Positions 43,487 through 52,067 of a DNA stretch of 64,000 bases are shown one piece after another. The stretch spans positions 62,001 to 126,000 of the forward strand of contig JAFRMD010000120.1 in assembly GCA_017430835.1 (NCBI GenBank), read 5' to 3'. Below the pieces are notes generated by a model. The model made no database searches and was not told where the DNA came from. It worked only from the letters and a program-made list of their open reading frames with translations. The position numbers and the translations under genes were made by a program. This stretch comes from Methanosphaera sp. GTDB taxonomy: Archaea > Methanobacteriota > Methanobacteria > Methanobacteriales > Methanobacteriaceae. Positions within the stretch are counted from its first letter, which is position 1. Every line of letters begins with the position of its first letter.

Positions 43487-43714
43487 TTAATAATCGAGGA
43501 TGTCACGTATTGCTTGTTCCCTTAAGCGATATGCTTCGATATCCTCACAATCAACACTTTTATTCATAATGTCACGTACTATTCTTAAATCTTCCACGAT
43601 TACGGGATTCCATAATTCACCAGTAGTCATATTTTTAAGATAGTAGACTTTGTTTTTCCGTATTATAATGTATTTCATAACTTTTTTTTTATTCAAAATC
43701 ACTCCAAATTCCAT
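43487..43714 (-). CDS. Small hypothetical protein (first gene of the dpdA operon)
   Basis: A 75-residue frame; the start may be the ATG at 43714 or at 43678 (MKYIIIRKNKVYYL). It has a beta-hairpin-like N-terminus and a helical end with Arg/Glu (AYRLREQAIRDIL). It lies 23 bases upstream of the ParB-like gene. No family recognised. Confidence 0.45.
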   Translation of the reverse strand: MEFGVILNKKKVMKYIIIRKNKVYYLKNMTTGELWNPVIVEDLRIVRDIMNKSVDCEDIEAYRLREQAIRDILDY

Positions 43715-44377
43715 TTTTTAGTTTTTTATTTTTTGAAGAGAAAAATATAATCAAAATACTTTTTTTTATTCATTTATTTTTATTCAAATCCAGCTAAAAA
43801 CATCATATTTTGTTTTTATAGTGGAGGATTTTAATTGAGAGGACTATTTATTATTTGCCTCCTCATTCTCCAAATCCTCCACTATTTTAATAAAATATTT
43901 GTGTTTTGGATGTTGGAAATTGAATAAAAAAAAAACTCCAAAAAAAAATTTTAATATTTTTTTTTCTTCAGTTACTTTTTTTTCATATTTTTTCTTTTGA
44001 AGGATAAAACACCTGTATACATTTGTGTTCCCCTTCATTACTCACTTTAACACGCCTTTCACGTTAAAATGGAATCTCCACAAGTTACATATATAAGTAA
44101 TAAATAAATCGAATAATATTACCTACGTAAGTCACACGTACATGAACAATATAGTAAAACAAACCATTATGGACATTAATCTATAAAAAAACATTAAAAT
44201 TAACCTTATTTCACAAACCAATTACCATAATATTATAGGATACAAGATTAATTTACCCCACATAACCTACAGATACAAGGAAAAGTGTGATACTCGTGTA
44301 TACAAGTATATAAACTTAACCCTTAATTTTTGAATGGTGAGAGTCAATAATGAGAGAGAAGAGGCAAAATTATACTA
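43715..44377. promoter_or_regulatory. Large intergenic control region before the plus-strand ParB operon
   Basis: Holds A/T-rich sequence with a doubtful minus frame at 43844-44038 (rejected). A run of TATA-like elements near 44090 follows. At 44298-44314 it carries GTATACAAGTATATAAA (identical to 17724-17740; contains the inverted repeat TATAC-AA-GTATA), and at 44334-44352 ATGGTGAGAGTCAATAATG, the reverse complement of motifs at 18940 and 26393. It most likely drives the genes at 44351-45477. Confidence 0.55.
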
Positions 44378-44425
44378 ATGATGAATGGAACAATAAACCC
44401 AACAATAAATTACCAACAAAGTAAT
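44351..44425 (+). CDS. Possible 24-residue leader or small protein
   Basis: ATG at 44351 with GGTGAGAG ten bases before it opens a frame MREKRQNYTNDEWNNKPNNK that ends at 44425 inside the next gene. It is the only start with a good RBS behind the shared promoter, and the next frame begins within it. It may be a translated leader coupling to the Cys-rich protein. Confidence 0.35.
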
Positions 44426-44857
44426 ATCCGAGTAAAAAAATGCAAAGACTGCACACAAACGGAATGCACTAAACTATACGACCACCACCACGACCTACAC
44501 TACAGTGAAACCTGTGGAACAGTCATACTACAATCCAACACCTACCACGTAGACTACTACAGCGACCCAGACTACTGGGAAAAACAATACCAAAAACGCG
44601 AAGAAGCAAAGCAAAAACGAGAAATAATCAAAGTAATACAAGAAGAACTAGGAATCAACTACCAAATACACGAAGACGGAACAATACAATTACCCAACCT
44701 AACCAGTAAACAAATCAACAGATTAACCTACCTATGCGAAGGCACACCATTCAAATTAACACCAGTACAAATCCATGATGAAAACAATACTTACTTAGGC
44801 TTAAAATACATTATAAAAAAAGAAAAAAAAGAAAATAAGGAGAAAAACTATAAATGA
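44378..44857 (+). CDS. Hypothetical Cys/His-rich protein upstream of ParB-like gene
   Basis: The 159-residue protein has CKDCTQTECTKLYDHHHDLHYSETC near residues 22-46, a likely metal-binding cluster. An amphipathic basic helix (EKQYQKREEAKQKREI) and a C-terminal alpha/beta part follow. It overlaps the ParB-like gene by four bases (ATGA), so they are translated together. No family recognised. Confidence 0.6.
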   Translation: MMNGTINPTINYQQSNIRVKKCKDCTQTECTKLYDHHHDLHYSETCGTVILQSNTYHVDYYSDPDYWEKQYQKREEAKQKREIIKVIQEELGINYQIHEDGTIQLPNLTSKQINRLTYLCEGTPFKLTPVQIHDENNTYLGLKYIIKKEKKENKEKNYK

Positions 44858-45477
44858 CAAGTGAAACAATAGAAACTAGTACAATAAAAATAACCGACAT
44901 AGTACCAGCAAGGTACAATCCAAGAAAAATAAGTGCTGAAGATTATCAAAAACTAAATGATAGTATAAGTGAATACGGTCTAGTGGATCCAATCATAATC
45001 AACATAAACAACAACCGTATAATCGGAGGACACCAAAGATTCGATGTATTAATGAACCAATATCTCGCAGGTGATAAAGATTATGAAACATTAACATTAA
45101 TAAAACGTGGGGACATAGGTTGGTTATTCATTAATGAGGACTTAGTTGTTAAAGATTTAAACCATGAAAAAAGCTTAAACATAACACTAAACAAAGTACA
45201 AGGTGAATGGGATTCCGAGAAATTAGAGATGTTACTAAATGACCTTAGTACAGAAGGCTTAGACCTGAGCCTAACCGGTTGGAGTAAAAACGAAATAAAA
45301 GAACTATCAAAAGAAATAGATTTAAGTCCATTCGGTAAAAATGGTGAAGCATTAGAAGACCCATTAAATGATGAAGAGGAAAGTAAAAAAGAAGTGAGTA
45401 ATATTAGAAACAAGAAAGAAATAAGTTGTCCATTCTGTGGAGCCGTTTTCATGGAGGATGAAGGTATTGATGAATAA
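44854..45477 (+). CDS. ParB-like protein with C-terminal Cys pair (paralogue of 42762-43463)
   Basis: The 207-residue protein has ITDIVPARYNPRKI (11-24), EYGLVDPIIININNNRIIGGHQRFDVLMNQ (38-67) and LNKVQGEWDSEKL (110-122), almost matching the 42762 product. The C-terminus ends with CPFCGAVFMEDEG, a single CxxC pair. Two paralogues 1.4 kb apart on opposite strands show local duplication and divergence. ParB/Srx domain function is expected; the partner is unknown. Confidence 0.8.
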   Translation: MTSETIETSTIKITDIVPARYNPRKISAEDYQKLNDSISEYGLVDPIIININNNRIIGGHQRFDVLMNQYLAGDKDYETLTLIKRGDIGWLFINEDLVVKDLNHEKSLNITLNKVQGEWDSEKLEMLLNDLSTEGLDLSLTGWSKNEIKELSKEIDLSPFGKNGEALEDPLNDEEESKKEVSNIRNKKEISCPFCGAVFMEDEGIDE

Positions 45478-45489
45478 TCATATTCTTTT

Positions 45490-45840
45490 TTAGGATAGTA
45501 ATCTTATGATTACATCCTCATATGATTCATTAGGATTAATCTTCAAATCAAGTAACCTATCCTTAGTTCCTTGACTAATACGAATATTAGTAGAATATGA
45601 TTGATAATCATTACTCATCATATACTCTGCAAGTTTATCAGTAACCTCCTTTAACAAGGAACTATTTTTATTATTGGATTCTTCAATTTCAATTAATGCG
45701 GATTCCTTAAGGTAACCATCAATAACCATCTGCCCAATAATATATCTTAGTGTCCGTGTTGGTATATTCCTGTTATAATTTTCATGTAATTGTTTGTGGA
45801 TTGTTGTGAAAATCCACCGGTCGTATTTTAAAATATTCAT
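45490..45840 (-). CDS. HTH/RHH-type small regulator
   Basis: The 116-residue protein has an N-terminal winged-helix-like region (RNIPTRTLRYIIGQMVIDGYL, 24-44). Its C-terminus has STNIRISQGTKDRLLDLKINPNESYEDVIIRLL (83-115), an RHH motif as in VapB/CopG-type archaeal regulators. Upstream, ATTATGATTA and TAATCATAAT flank 45850-45907 as an inverted repeat that may be its operator or a terminator for the channel gene. Confidence 0.6.
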   Translation of the reverse strand: MNILKYDRWIFTTIHKQLHENYNRNIPTRTLRYIIGQMVIDGYLKESALIEIEESNNKNSSLLKEVTDKLAEYMMSNDYQSYSTNIRISQGTKDRLLDLKINPNESYEDVIIRLLS

Positions 45841-45901
45841 ACTAAAATATATTATGATTAATCATGTATACGATTTGTGCAAGAGAGCAAATGTGAACTA
45901 A

Positions 45902-46690
45902 TCATAATGAATTATCTTTCATTTTTTTTAATTTCTCCAACTCCTCACTTAACCTTTTATTCTCCTCACGAACACTTTTTAACTCATCAATGATTAAATC
46001 TAACTTCTCCTCAACATCAATCTCATCTTTACTTATTAAACGTTCAGTTAAATAAGAACTAATACCTGCAGTAATTGTACTGAAGATAAAAATACCAATA
46101 ACAATCAATACTAATGAGATGATTTTTTCATTAAATGTTACTGGTGTTACATCACCATAACCCACTGTAGTTAAAGTAACTATGACAAAATAAAAATCAT
46201 CGAATAAATCATATGTTGGACCCCAAATATATAATAATACAGTGAATATTAATACTGTGAAGAATACTCCTCCCAGTATTTTGTCTAGGTTACTGGTTTT
46301 TATGAATTTTTCGAAACTGTTGAAGAATCTGTTAAACAAGGCAATGACTCTTAATAGTTTTAGTAATCTTAGGTATCTTAATAGTCCTGCTTGAGGTAGT
46401 ACTATTGGTAGGAGTACATCGAATGGTATTGATGCTATTAGGTCTATCCAGTTTTCTTTTTGTTTTAGGAATACTTTTTTGGGTGTGGATAGGTAGAATG
46501 TTATGCTCCATTCGATTAGTAGTATTATACATATTATGAAGTCGAATATTTCAATGTTTGTTTGTATGGTTTCTGGTAAGGGTAGTAGCATTACGATTGT
46601 TATTAGGATTATATCTATTATGATTAGGATGTGTAGGGTTATCCATATTATCATTCTTTTGTTGGGTTTTTGGTTGTTGATTTTTAACAT
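45902..46690 (-). CDS. Voltage-gated-type potassium channel
   Basis: The 262-residue protein has six predicted transmembrane segments. The S4-like helix RYLRLLKLLRVIALFNR has positive residues every third to fourth position (about 103-119). The pore has the filter TVGYGD (around 176-181) preceded by DDFYFVIVTLT. A C-terminal coiled coil (EELKSVREENKRLSEELEKL-like) completes the build. Such channels pass K+ across the membrane; small potassium channels are known from some algal viruses, but a six-TM Kv-type one in a tailed archaeal virus is uncommon. It could also be a host gene picked up by the virus. Confidence 0.85.
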   Translation of the reverse strand: MLKINNQKPNKRMIIWITLHILIIIDIILITIVMLLPLPETIQTNIEIFDFIICIILLIEWSITFYLSTPKKVFLKQKENWIDLIASIPFDVLLPIVLPQAGLLRYLRLLKLLRVIALFNRFFNSFEKFIKTSNLDKILGGVFFTVLIFTVLLYIWGPTYDLFDDFYFVIVTLTTVGYGDVTPVTFNEKIISLVLIVIGIFIFSTITAGISSYLTERLISKDEIDVEEKLDLIIDELKSVREENKRLSEELEKLKKMKDNSL

Positions 46691-47004
46691 GGATTTTCTC
46701 CCCTTAATCTTATTTATTATATGAAAAAAGTATTTAATTGATAGTATAAATTATGTGTTAAAATATGATTTAAACTTAACCCAAAAAACAAGACCCTGCC
46801 AAAAAAAATATATATGCTAAAAAACACAAATACAAAAAACATCCCCAATTTAATAAAAAAAACTGGTTTGTAGAGATTAGTTATCAGTTTATTATTTTTT
46901 TATACACGGGGATGATAAAAGTAAAAAAAAAAAATAGTGTTTTAAACAAAAATGTGTTATATGAAAATTTTAGGAGTAAGAATAATCCCCCATCATATTG
47001 GGGA
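46691..47004. terminator. Gap with strong hairpin terminator (46981-47009)
   Basis: AATAATCCCC-9 bases-GGGGATTATT (46981-46990 with 47000-47009) followed by T runs can stop transcription in the plus direction, and its minus-strand reading ends gene 47005-47466. The rest (46740-46980) holds an A-rich region, CATCCCC/GGGGATG pairs near 46842 and 46905, and a second TATA-like sequence; no gene is seen. Confidence 0.55.
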
Positions 47005-47466
47005 TTATTTTTCCCTACCCACTTGAAACTCAGCCACATCAACCATATTCCCAATATCCCTATACTTGTAGATACGATAATGTTCGAAATTCTTACGAAT
47101 ACTAAACAAATGACGATGCTTCTTAATAGCTGTCTTATAAGTTAAACACTTACAATTATATTTTAATTCATTATCTAATTTTATCATTTCATCTAGGAAT
47201 TCTTTAAATTCCTTATAATTTTCTACTAATTCACACATTTCCTCAAAACTTGCCTCTGGAATAAACTCCCCAGTTAATGGGTCTTTTACTGGTTTGTTTT
47301 TATAAGTATCTTCCATATACTGCGGATTATGAAGATTAAAATCTTTGTTAAGTGATTCATGTAAACCTTTAACAAAACTTTCAACTGCTTTTCTTTGACT
47401 TTCACTCCTACAAGCTTCATAATTTATTCCATAACTTATACCTGATTCTGGATCCTTAAACATCAT
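47005..47466 (-). CDS. Hypothetical protein
   Basis: A 153-residue, mostly helical protein. It contains SQRKAVESFVKGLHESL (23-39), a Glu-rich central helix and a basic His/Tyr-rich end (KKHRHLFSIRKNFEHYRIYKYR). The stop lies in a hairpin terminator. It is the last gene of a run of three with short spacers. No family recognised. Confidence 0.5.
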   Translation of the reverse strand: MMFKDPESGISYGINYEACRSESQRKAVESFVKGLHESLNKDFNLHNPQYMEDTYKNKPVKDPLTGEFIPEASFEEMCELVENYKEFKEFLDEMIKLDNELKYNCKCLTYKTAIKKHRHLFSIRKNFEHYRIYKYRDIGNMVDVAEFQVGREK

Positions 47467-47472
47467 TTTAAT

Positions 47473-47754
47473 TCATTCCTCCAATGTATAAATGAACTTT
47501 TTACATTCTTTATAGTCATCATCAGTCAAATCCCTTGAACAGAGAACACTAGCTAAAGTAGAAAAATTAAGTTCCAAACGTTCCCTCTTCCTTAAATGTT
47601 GAAGTAAATCTTCAGCTGTTTCTTCATCCTTGCATTCCCATTCAGTAGCATTACCATCCTCATATAATACAGTATTATCTAAACGAGAATAACTGGTGAA
47701 TTGATTATTCACTTTAACTACTCTTTTAAAATATTCCACATCATTATTACTCAT
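47473..47754 (-). CDS. Small hypothetical protein
   Basis: A 93-residue acidic protein with a helical C-terminal half (DDDYKECKKFIYTLEE). It overlaps the upstream gene by four bases and is followed by the 153-residue gene after 6 bases. Function unknown. Confidence 0.5.
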   Translation of the reverse strand: MSNNDVEYFKRVVKVNNQFTSYSRLDNTVLYEDGNATEWECKDEETAEDLLQHLRKRERLELNFSTLASVLCSRDLTDDDYKECKKFIYTLEE

Positions 47755-47975
47755 ATAATTTCAATCCCAACTGTTTCCTCAAATAAAGCCTCTTTTAACT
47801 TACATGCGTCTAATTCATAAGAATGTAATCTCATTTTTAATATCCAATGTTCACGAGGATACAGGACTTCAGGATAATTTTTTAATCTTTCTTCAGTTTC
47901 TACGATTAATTGATTTACTATATTTAATCGTTCCTCAAGAATTTTATCTGGACACAAATGTTCTACACTAAACAT
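47751..47975 (-). CDS. Small helical protein
   Basis: A 74-residue protein, mostly helix, with an amphipathic pattern (ILEERLNIVNQLIVETEERLKN). It overlaps the downstream gene by four bases and lies 19 bases after the large gene at 47995-49920. No motif. Confidence 0.45.
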   Translation of the reverse strand: MFSVEHLCPDKILEERLNIVNQLIVETEERLKNYPEVLYPREHWILKMRLHSYELDACKLKEALFEETVGIEII

Positions 47976-47994
47976 TATTTTTTTTATCCTTTTT

Positions 47995-49920
47995 TTAGTA
48001 TAATTTATTCTCCCTACGCTTCTGAGGATTATTAATCATAACAACCTGAGGCTTATCCTGCTTTAATAATTTCATAAACATATTTTCATTGTACATTCTG
48101 AAAATAAGACAAATATATTTAGGATTTAAATCTTCATTTAATCGAATAATATTATGTAAGCAAATCTGCTTATTATCGGCATTAATATAATCATTTATAA
48201 GCATGTTGCATTTAGCTAAAGTCAAACCAGTATTAGTATCATCAATAATTAATACTTCACCATCAGTACTATAAACATGAGTATCATCTAAATAAATAAG
48301 ATAATCATTATACTCCTCTATTAAATCATCGAATAATGAGGGGTTTGTATAAAAATTATAAATTAATTTTTGAAAATCACTTGATGAGTAATCTATTTTA
48401 GAATTTAATGCTTCTTTAATTTCGGTTACAGTATAATTTTTACTTTTGAATGTTAGGAGTTTATTTTTTAAACTTATAATATCATCCATTACAAAGTATA
48501 AATCAATTCCTTTATAATCTGCTACTGCTTCGTTTCCTTTTAAAATAAATGGGTAAGTAAACTTTTTTTGGTTAATACGCCCTATACCCATTGTCCTATA
48601 ATAATTTTTATCTGGTTTAAAAGTACTTACATTATTATTTTTCATTTCTTCTTCTTTTTTATCGTTAAAATAACCTTGGAATATGTTCCATGTTAGTATT
48701 TTGAGTTTGATACCGTCACGTTTCATTATGAAATTAGGATTAACTTTTAATAGGTCATCTTTTATTTCATTGTAGATATCATTGAAATCATAATCATTCC
48801 TACAGTAATTATCGAAGTTATCCTGTAAGTGTTCTACAGTATCCACTTTTATGTTTAATTTTTTCCCACTTCCTGCGTATACTTTCATTTCATTGTTCGT
48901 TAGTAATGTGTAGTTTTTATTTTTTAATGGTACACGGTAGGATTTTGTGAATATTTTATCTAAGTATTCTGTTTTTGACAATACTTCAGTATCTTCTTCT
49001 TTTTTTGTTATGTAATTGTCTAATGAACCGATGACTATATTATATATCCATTGTGCGAATGTATTTGTGTTATAGTTATCTGGAGCATTATCTAGTTCAT
49101 TGAATATATCTTTAAGTGAATATTTTCTATTTTCAAATTTGGTTAAGTTATTTTTTATATATTTTATTTGATTTAATTGCAGGTAAGCCTCAACACTTTT
49201 ATTAAACAATACTCCATTTTCAAGATACAAGTATTTGAATCTTCTACGGTAATGTTTATTTATTAATTGTTTCCAATATTTATTAAAAACAATAAGATTA
49301 TCTTCATCATTATCATCACTCTTATTATTAGATTTAATATTATTTTTTGATAATACACTCTCCGGAATATCTATTAATTTACTAGCTTTGTTATAATCTA
49401 ATATTCCCCATGGATGACCATTCTTAACCACTTTCAAGTATAATTTATAAATATTATTAGCTCTGAATGCTACTTGCTTACCATTCCTTTGACGATTATA
49501 AAAATAATTATTCTGATTTTTTACTTGTGACACCCATGCAAAACCAGTTTTATTAAAATTAACAAGGTTCGGTGTTTTATACTCCTCAGGTAAAGGATCA
49601 TAAATACCATCATCAATATAAGAATCAATAACAATATTATTTTTTTTATCCACCTCGTTTTCTTCTTCTTTTTTTTCTTTTAATTTATTTTCTATTTTTT
49701 CATCAATAGAATCTAATATTTTATTATTTTCTTTTTTTAAATCCTTGTTTTCTTTTTTTAATGTATTGTATTGTTTTTTTAGTTCAAGGATTTCTTTTTC
49801 ATAACGTGATTCTAGATTATTATATTCTTCCTTGTAATTAGTTTCGGGTGTTGGTTCTTCGGTGATTGGTTCTTCTTTGTTTCTGGTGAATGCTTTTTTA
49901 ATACTTTTTAAAATACTCAT
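47995..49920 (-). CDS. Large coiled-coil protein with one repeat unit of the GIY-YIG type
   Basis: The 641-residue protein starts with a basic segment and a long coiled coil (about 25-90). It then has a single copy of the unit seen four times in 39801-41060 (TGFAWVSQVKNQNN, then YLKVVKNGHPWGILDYNKA, about 123-185), and then a ~430-residue Asn/Lys-rich part without recognised domain. AAGGAGATGACATCAT precedes the ATG. It may be a replication or DNA-handling protein, but this is not shown. The shared unit suggests DNA binding. Confidence 0.55.
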   Translation of the reverse strand: MSILKSIKKAFTRNKEEPITEEPTPETNYKEEYNNLESRYEKEILELKKQYNTLKKENKDLKKENNKILDSIDEKIENKLKEKKEEENEVDKKNNIVIDSYIDDGIYDPLPEEYKTPNLVNFNKTGFAWVSQVKNQNNYFYNRQRNGKQVAFRANNIYKLYLKVVKNGHPWGILDYNKASKLIDIPESVLSKNNIKSNNKSDDNDEDNLIVFNKYWKQLINKHYRRRFKYLYLENGVLFNKSVEAYLQLNQIKYIKNNLTKFENRKYSLKDIFNELDNAPDNYNTNTFAQWIYNIVIGSLDNYITKKEEDTEVLSKTEYLDKIFTKSYRVPLKNKNYTLLTNNEMKVYAGSGKKLNIKVDTVEHLQDNFDNYCRNDYDFNDIYNEIKDDLLKVNPNFIMKRDGIKLKILTWNIFQGYFNDKKEEEMKNNNVSTFKPDKNYYRTMGIGRINQKKFTYPFILKGNEAVADYKGIDLYFVMDDIISLKNKLLTFKSKNYTVTEIKEALNSKIDYSSSDFQKLIYNFYTNPSLFDDLIEEYNDYLIYLDDTHVYSTDGEVLIIDDTNTGLTLAKCNMLINDYINADNKQICLHNIIRLNEDLNPKYICLIFRMYNENMFMKLLKQDKPQVVMINNPQKRRENKLY

Positions 49921-50012
49921 ATGATGTCATCTCCTTTTTTTCTTTTTGGGTTATATTAAAATACAATAAAATTTTTTTTTAAAATTCTCTTATATGTCAA
50001 TATAAAAACAAT

Positions 50013-50080
50013 CATATATAAACTTAACGGTATAAAAAATAAAAAAAATAAACTAAAAAGAAAAAAAGATAAAAAATAAA
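50013..50080 (-). promoter_or_regulatory. BRE-TATA promoter for 47995-49920
   Basis: On the minus strand TACCGTTAAGTTTATATATGATTG (50032-50009) with the T-rich tract of the upstream gene end immediately before it. One of the recurring modules. Confidence 0.55.
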
Positions 50081-50491
50081 TCATCCCATAGGCTGACTCC
50101 ATTTATTCTCTAAACCAAACAATCTCCTAAAAGCATGAATATCATCCATCAACCTATAATACTCCTGAATCAGATTATACTCCTCCTGAGAAACAACATG
50201 AAACCTCACCAAACCACCATCATCATTATTACGACTATACAAATAATCCTCAGAACTCTTCACTAATTCATCTTTCAAACGCCCATTCTCCAACCGCAAA
50301 CGTTCATACCGTTCAAGTAAATCTAAATCAGCATACTCCTTGATGAAATCAGTTATATCACTTGAAGGCTCCACACCATAAACAGCTAAAGTCAACCTCC
50401 TATTAACCTCTTTTAAATTAGTATTATCCTTTTTTAATACTTCATTCTCCTTTTTCAATTCTTCTAACTCTTTACTTGATGACTTAAACAT
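50081..50491 (-). CDS. Coiled-coil protein
   Basis: The 136-residue protein starts MFKSSSKELEELKKENEVL with an extended coiled coil (about 6-40), a short acidic loop and a second coil (LLERYERLRLENGRLKDEL). The C-terminus is a helical aromatic stretch. GGAGGGATTATTAATTGGT precedes the ATG; a TTG at 50512 is possible. It resembles the 52874 and 53217 genes in style, hinting at a family of short coiled-coil proteins. Confidence 0.45.
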   Translation of the reverse strand: MFKSSSKELEELKKENEVLKKDNTNLKEVNRRLTLAVYGVEPSSDITDFIKEYADLDLLERYERLRLENGRLKDELVKSSEDYLYSRNNDDGGLVRFHVVSQEEYNLIQEYYRLMDDIHAFRRLFGLENKWSQPMG

Positions 50492-50557
50492 ACCAATTAA
50501 TAATCCCTCCAAATATCTTTTTTTTATAAATTATATTTCGTAATGACCAAATTTCTG

Positions 50558-50761
50558 CTAATACTCCCATTTAAAACTATGCGTATAATGAATAGTACCA
50601 TCACAATGAACAAAATACGGTGGAGTATTCTTTAACATTCTAGATTTAAAGGTTAATTTATTTAAAACATGAGGAATATCCACAGTATATGGTAGGAAGT
50701 AAACATCACTTGAACCTGTGAGATATACTTTAACCCCGTGTTCTTCAGGAACAATTAGCAT
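50558..50761 (-). CDS. Small hypothetical protein
   Basis: A 67-residue protein with a beta-rich pattern (VKVYLTGSSDVYFLPYTVD) and a Tyr/His C-terminus. It lies ten bases after its upstream neighbour. No family recognised. Confidence 0.4.
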   Translation of the reverse strand: MLIVPEEHGVKVYLTGSSDVYFLPYTVDIPHVLNKLTFKSRMLKNTPPYFVHCDGTIHYTHSFKWEY

Positions 50762-50771
50762 AACTACTTTT

Positions 50772-51500
50772 TTATCCGAATATTAAATCCACATCATAAT
50801 CTATACTATAATCCACTAACTCAATAAATTCATACATTTTACTGATTATATGATTATAGTATTCATTATTTTCAACAGTGGATTCATTATGGATTTTTTC
50901 TTCATCAACAAACAAGCATGGTCTTAACTGTTTGCATTCACTACTTGTTAAACGACCATCACAATCACTATGGTCGATTAGTATACTTAAATCCCCAACT
51001 ACTGTGAATATTTTATTATATAATCGTTCTGTTTCAGAAGTAGGATGCATTATTCCCCTTAGTACATTATTATAATCATTATAACATTCTGTACTATAAT
51101 GTAATATAAACAAACTACGCATAGTACTAAAACTAATATATCCTATATGGAAATTTTTTTCATCATCACTACTCATTATATCTAAACCCATACTCTTATT
51201 TACCTCATTTTTTAATTTTTTTTTAATAATATCCTCTTTTAATTCATTTAATAATCTATCCGCAACACACTTACTACAATCACAATCCATTAAAGGTGCT
51301 TTCACTAGTTTCCCATCAATACTCTCCAGTATTTGTTTTAATAATTCTTTTAACTCACTGTTTTCATTTACAAGTTTATTAGCATCATCAATTAAATCCT
51401 GTAAATCTAAAACTTCTGAGAACTCTTTTTGAACACCATTCTCCTGCTTACAAATATTATTAAAATCATCAAGGAAATAATATGTACAACCAGTATTCAT
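50772..51500 (-). CDS. Hypothetical protein with Cys pairs
   Basis: The 242-residue protein (ATG at 51500, with GGAGGTGTATTAGATAGG before it; the frame is open to 51527) starts MNTGCTYYFLDDFNN. It has a coiled region (LVNENSELKELLKQILESI), a CDCSKC cluster and a long C-terminal helical part with YYNHIISKMYEFIELVDYS. The Cys cluster may bind zinc. No family. Confidence 0.45.
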   Translation of the reverse strand: MNTGCTYYFLDDFNNICKQENGVQKEFSEVLDLQDLIDDANKLVNENSELKELLKQILESIDGKLVKAPLMDCDCSKCVADRLLNELKEDIIKKKLKNEVNKSMGLDIMSSDDEKNFHIGYISFSTMRSLFILHYSTECYNDYNNVLRGIMHPTSETERLYNKIFTVVGDLSILIDHSDCDGRLTSSECKQLRPCLFVDEEKIHNESTVENNEYYNHIISKMYEFIELVDYSIDYDVDLIFG

Positions 51501-51529
51501 CCTATCTAATACACCTCCTTTAATCACAT

Positions 51530-51859
51530 TTAATCTTTTTTGTTATCATTGTAAATCCATCTATACTCATTATCTTCACGTGGAGGATAATGTGCTATTG
51601 CATGTGGAACATTAGTAAATACTTTAGGATCAGGTAACATATACACTTCTTCATGGAGTAAACTACTTATGCACATTTCATCCTGATTTTTATAGTAGAA
51701 TTGTTTTAATAATTCTTTAATTTTTTTCTCACTTTTAAAAATCATCATACATTGACCCCAACTGTATAATCGTATTATGAGTTCTAAAAACATTCTATCA
51801 CCATAATACTTATCATATTTGTAATCTACATGAATAATAATACCTCTTTCCAACTCCAT
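51530..51859 (-). CDS. Small hypothetical protein
   Basis: A 109-residue protein (ATG at 51859, preceded by GGAGTGAAAAATAGA; a GTG frame starts at 51871) with a basic helical middle (SEKKIKELLKQFYYK) and a Pro-rich end. Its 5' end is near the previous small gene's stop. Function unknown. Confidence 0.4.
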   Translation of the reverse strand: MELERGIIIHVDYKYDKYYGDRMFLELIIRLYSWGQCMMIFKSEKKIKELLKQFYYKNQDEMCISSLLHEEVYMLPDPKVFTNVPHAIAHYPPREDNEYRWIYNDNKKD

Positions 51860-51860
51860 T

Positions 51861-52052
51861 CTATTTTTCACTCCATTTCCTTAGTAAATAGTTTTCAAAG
51901 GCAAGTTCATCATCATATACATAACGTGTTTTTTTTATTTGTTCTACAATCTCTTCACGTGTTAACTTTGGATAAACCTCACCCTCAGTTAATCTCTGAA
52001 TATCATCATATGTAGGAACACCACTCCATGCACATAGTATAACTGGTTTCAT
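51861..52052 (-). CDS. Small hypothetical protein
   Basis: A 63-residue protein starting MKPVILCAWSGVPTYDDIQRLTEGEVYPKLTREEI, with a short loop-helix pattern. It ends two bases before the start of the following gene's ATG region. No family. Confidence 0.4.
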   Translation of the reverse strand: MKPVILCAWSGVPTYDDIQRLTEGEVYPKLTREEIVEQIKKTRYVYDDELAFENYLLRKWSEK

Positions 52053-52067
52053 AATTTCCTTATTATT

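Noticed and set aside
43844..44038. 64-codon minus frame in the control region
   Set aside because: Lys/Phe-rich with low complexity and T-run codons; an RBS-like GAAGGGG is present but the protein has no plausible fold and lies in a promoter-rich gap.
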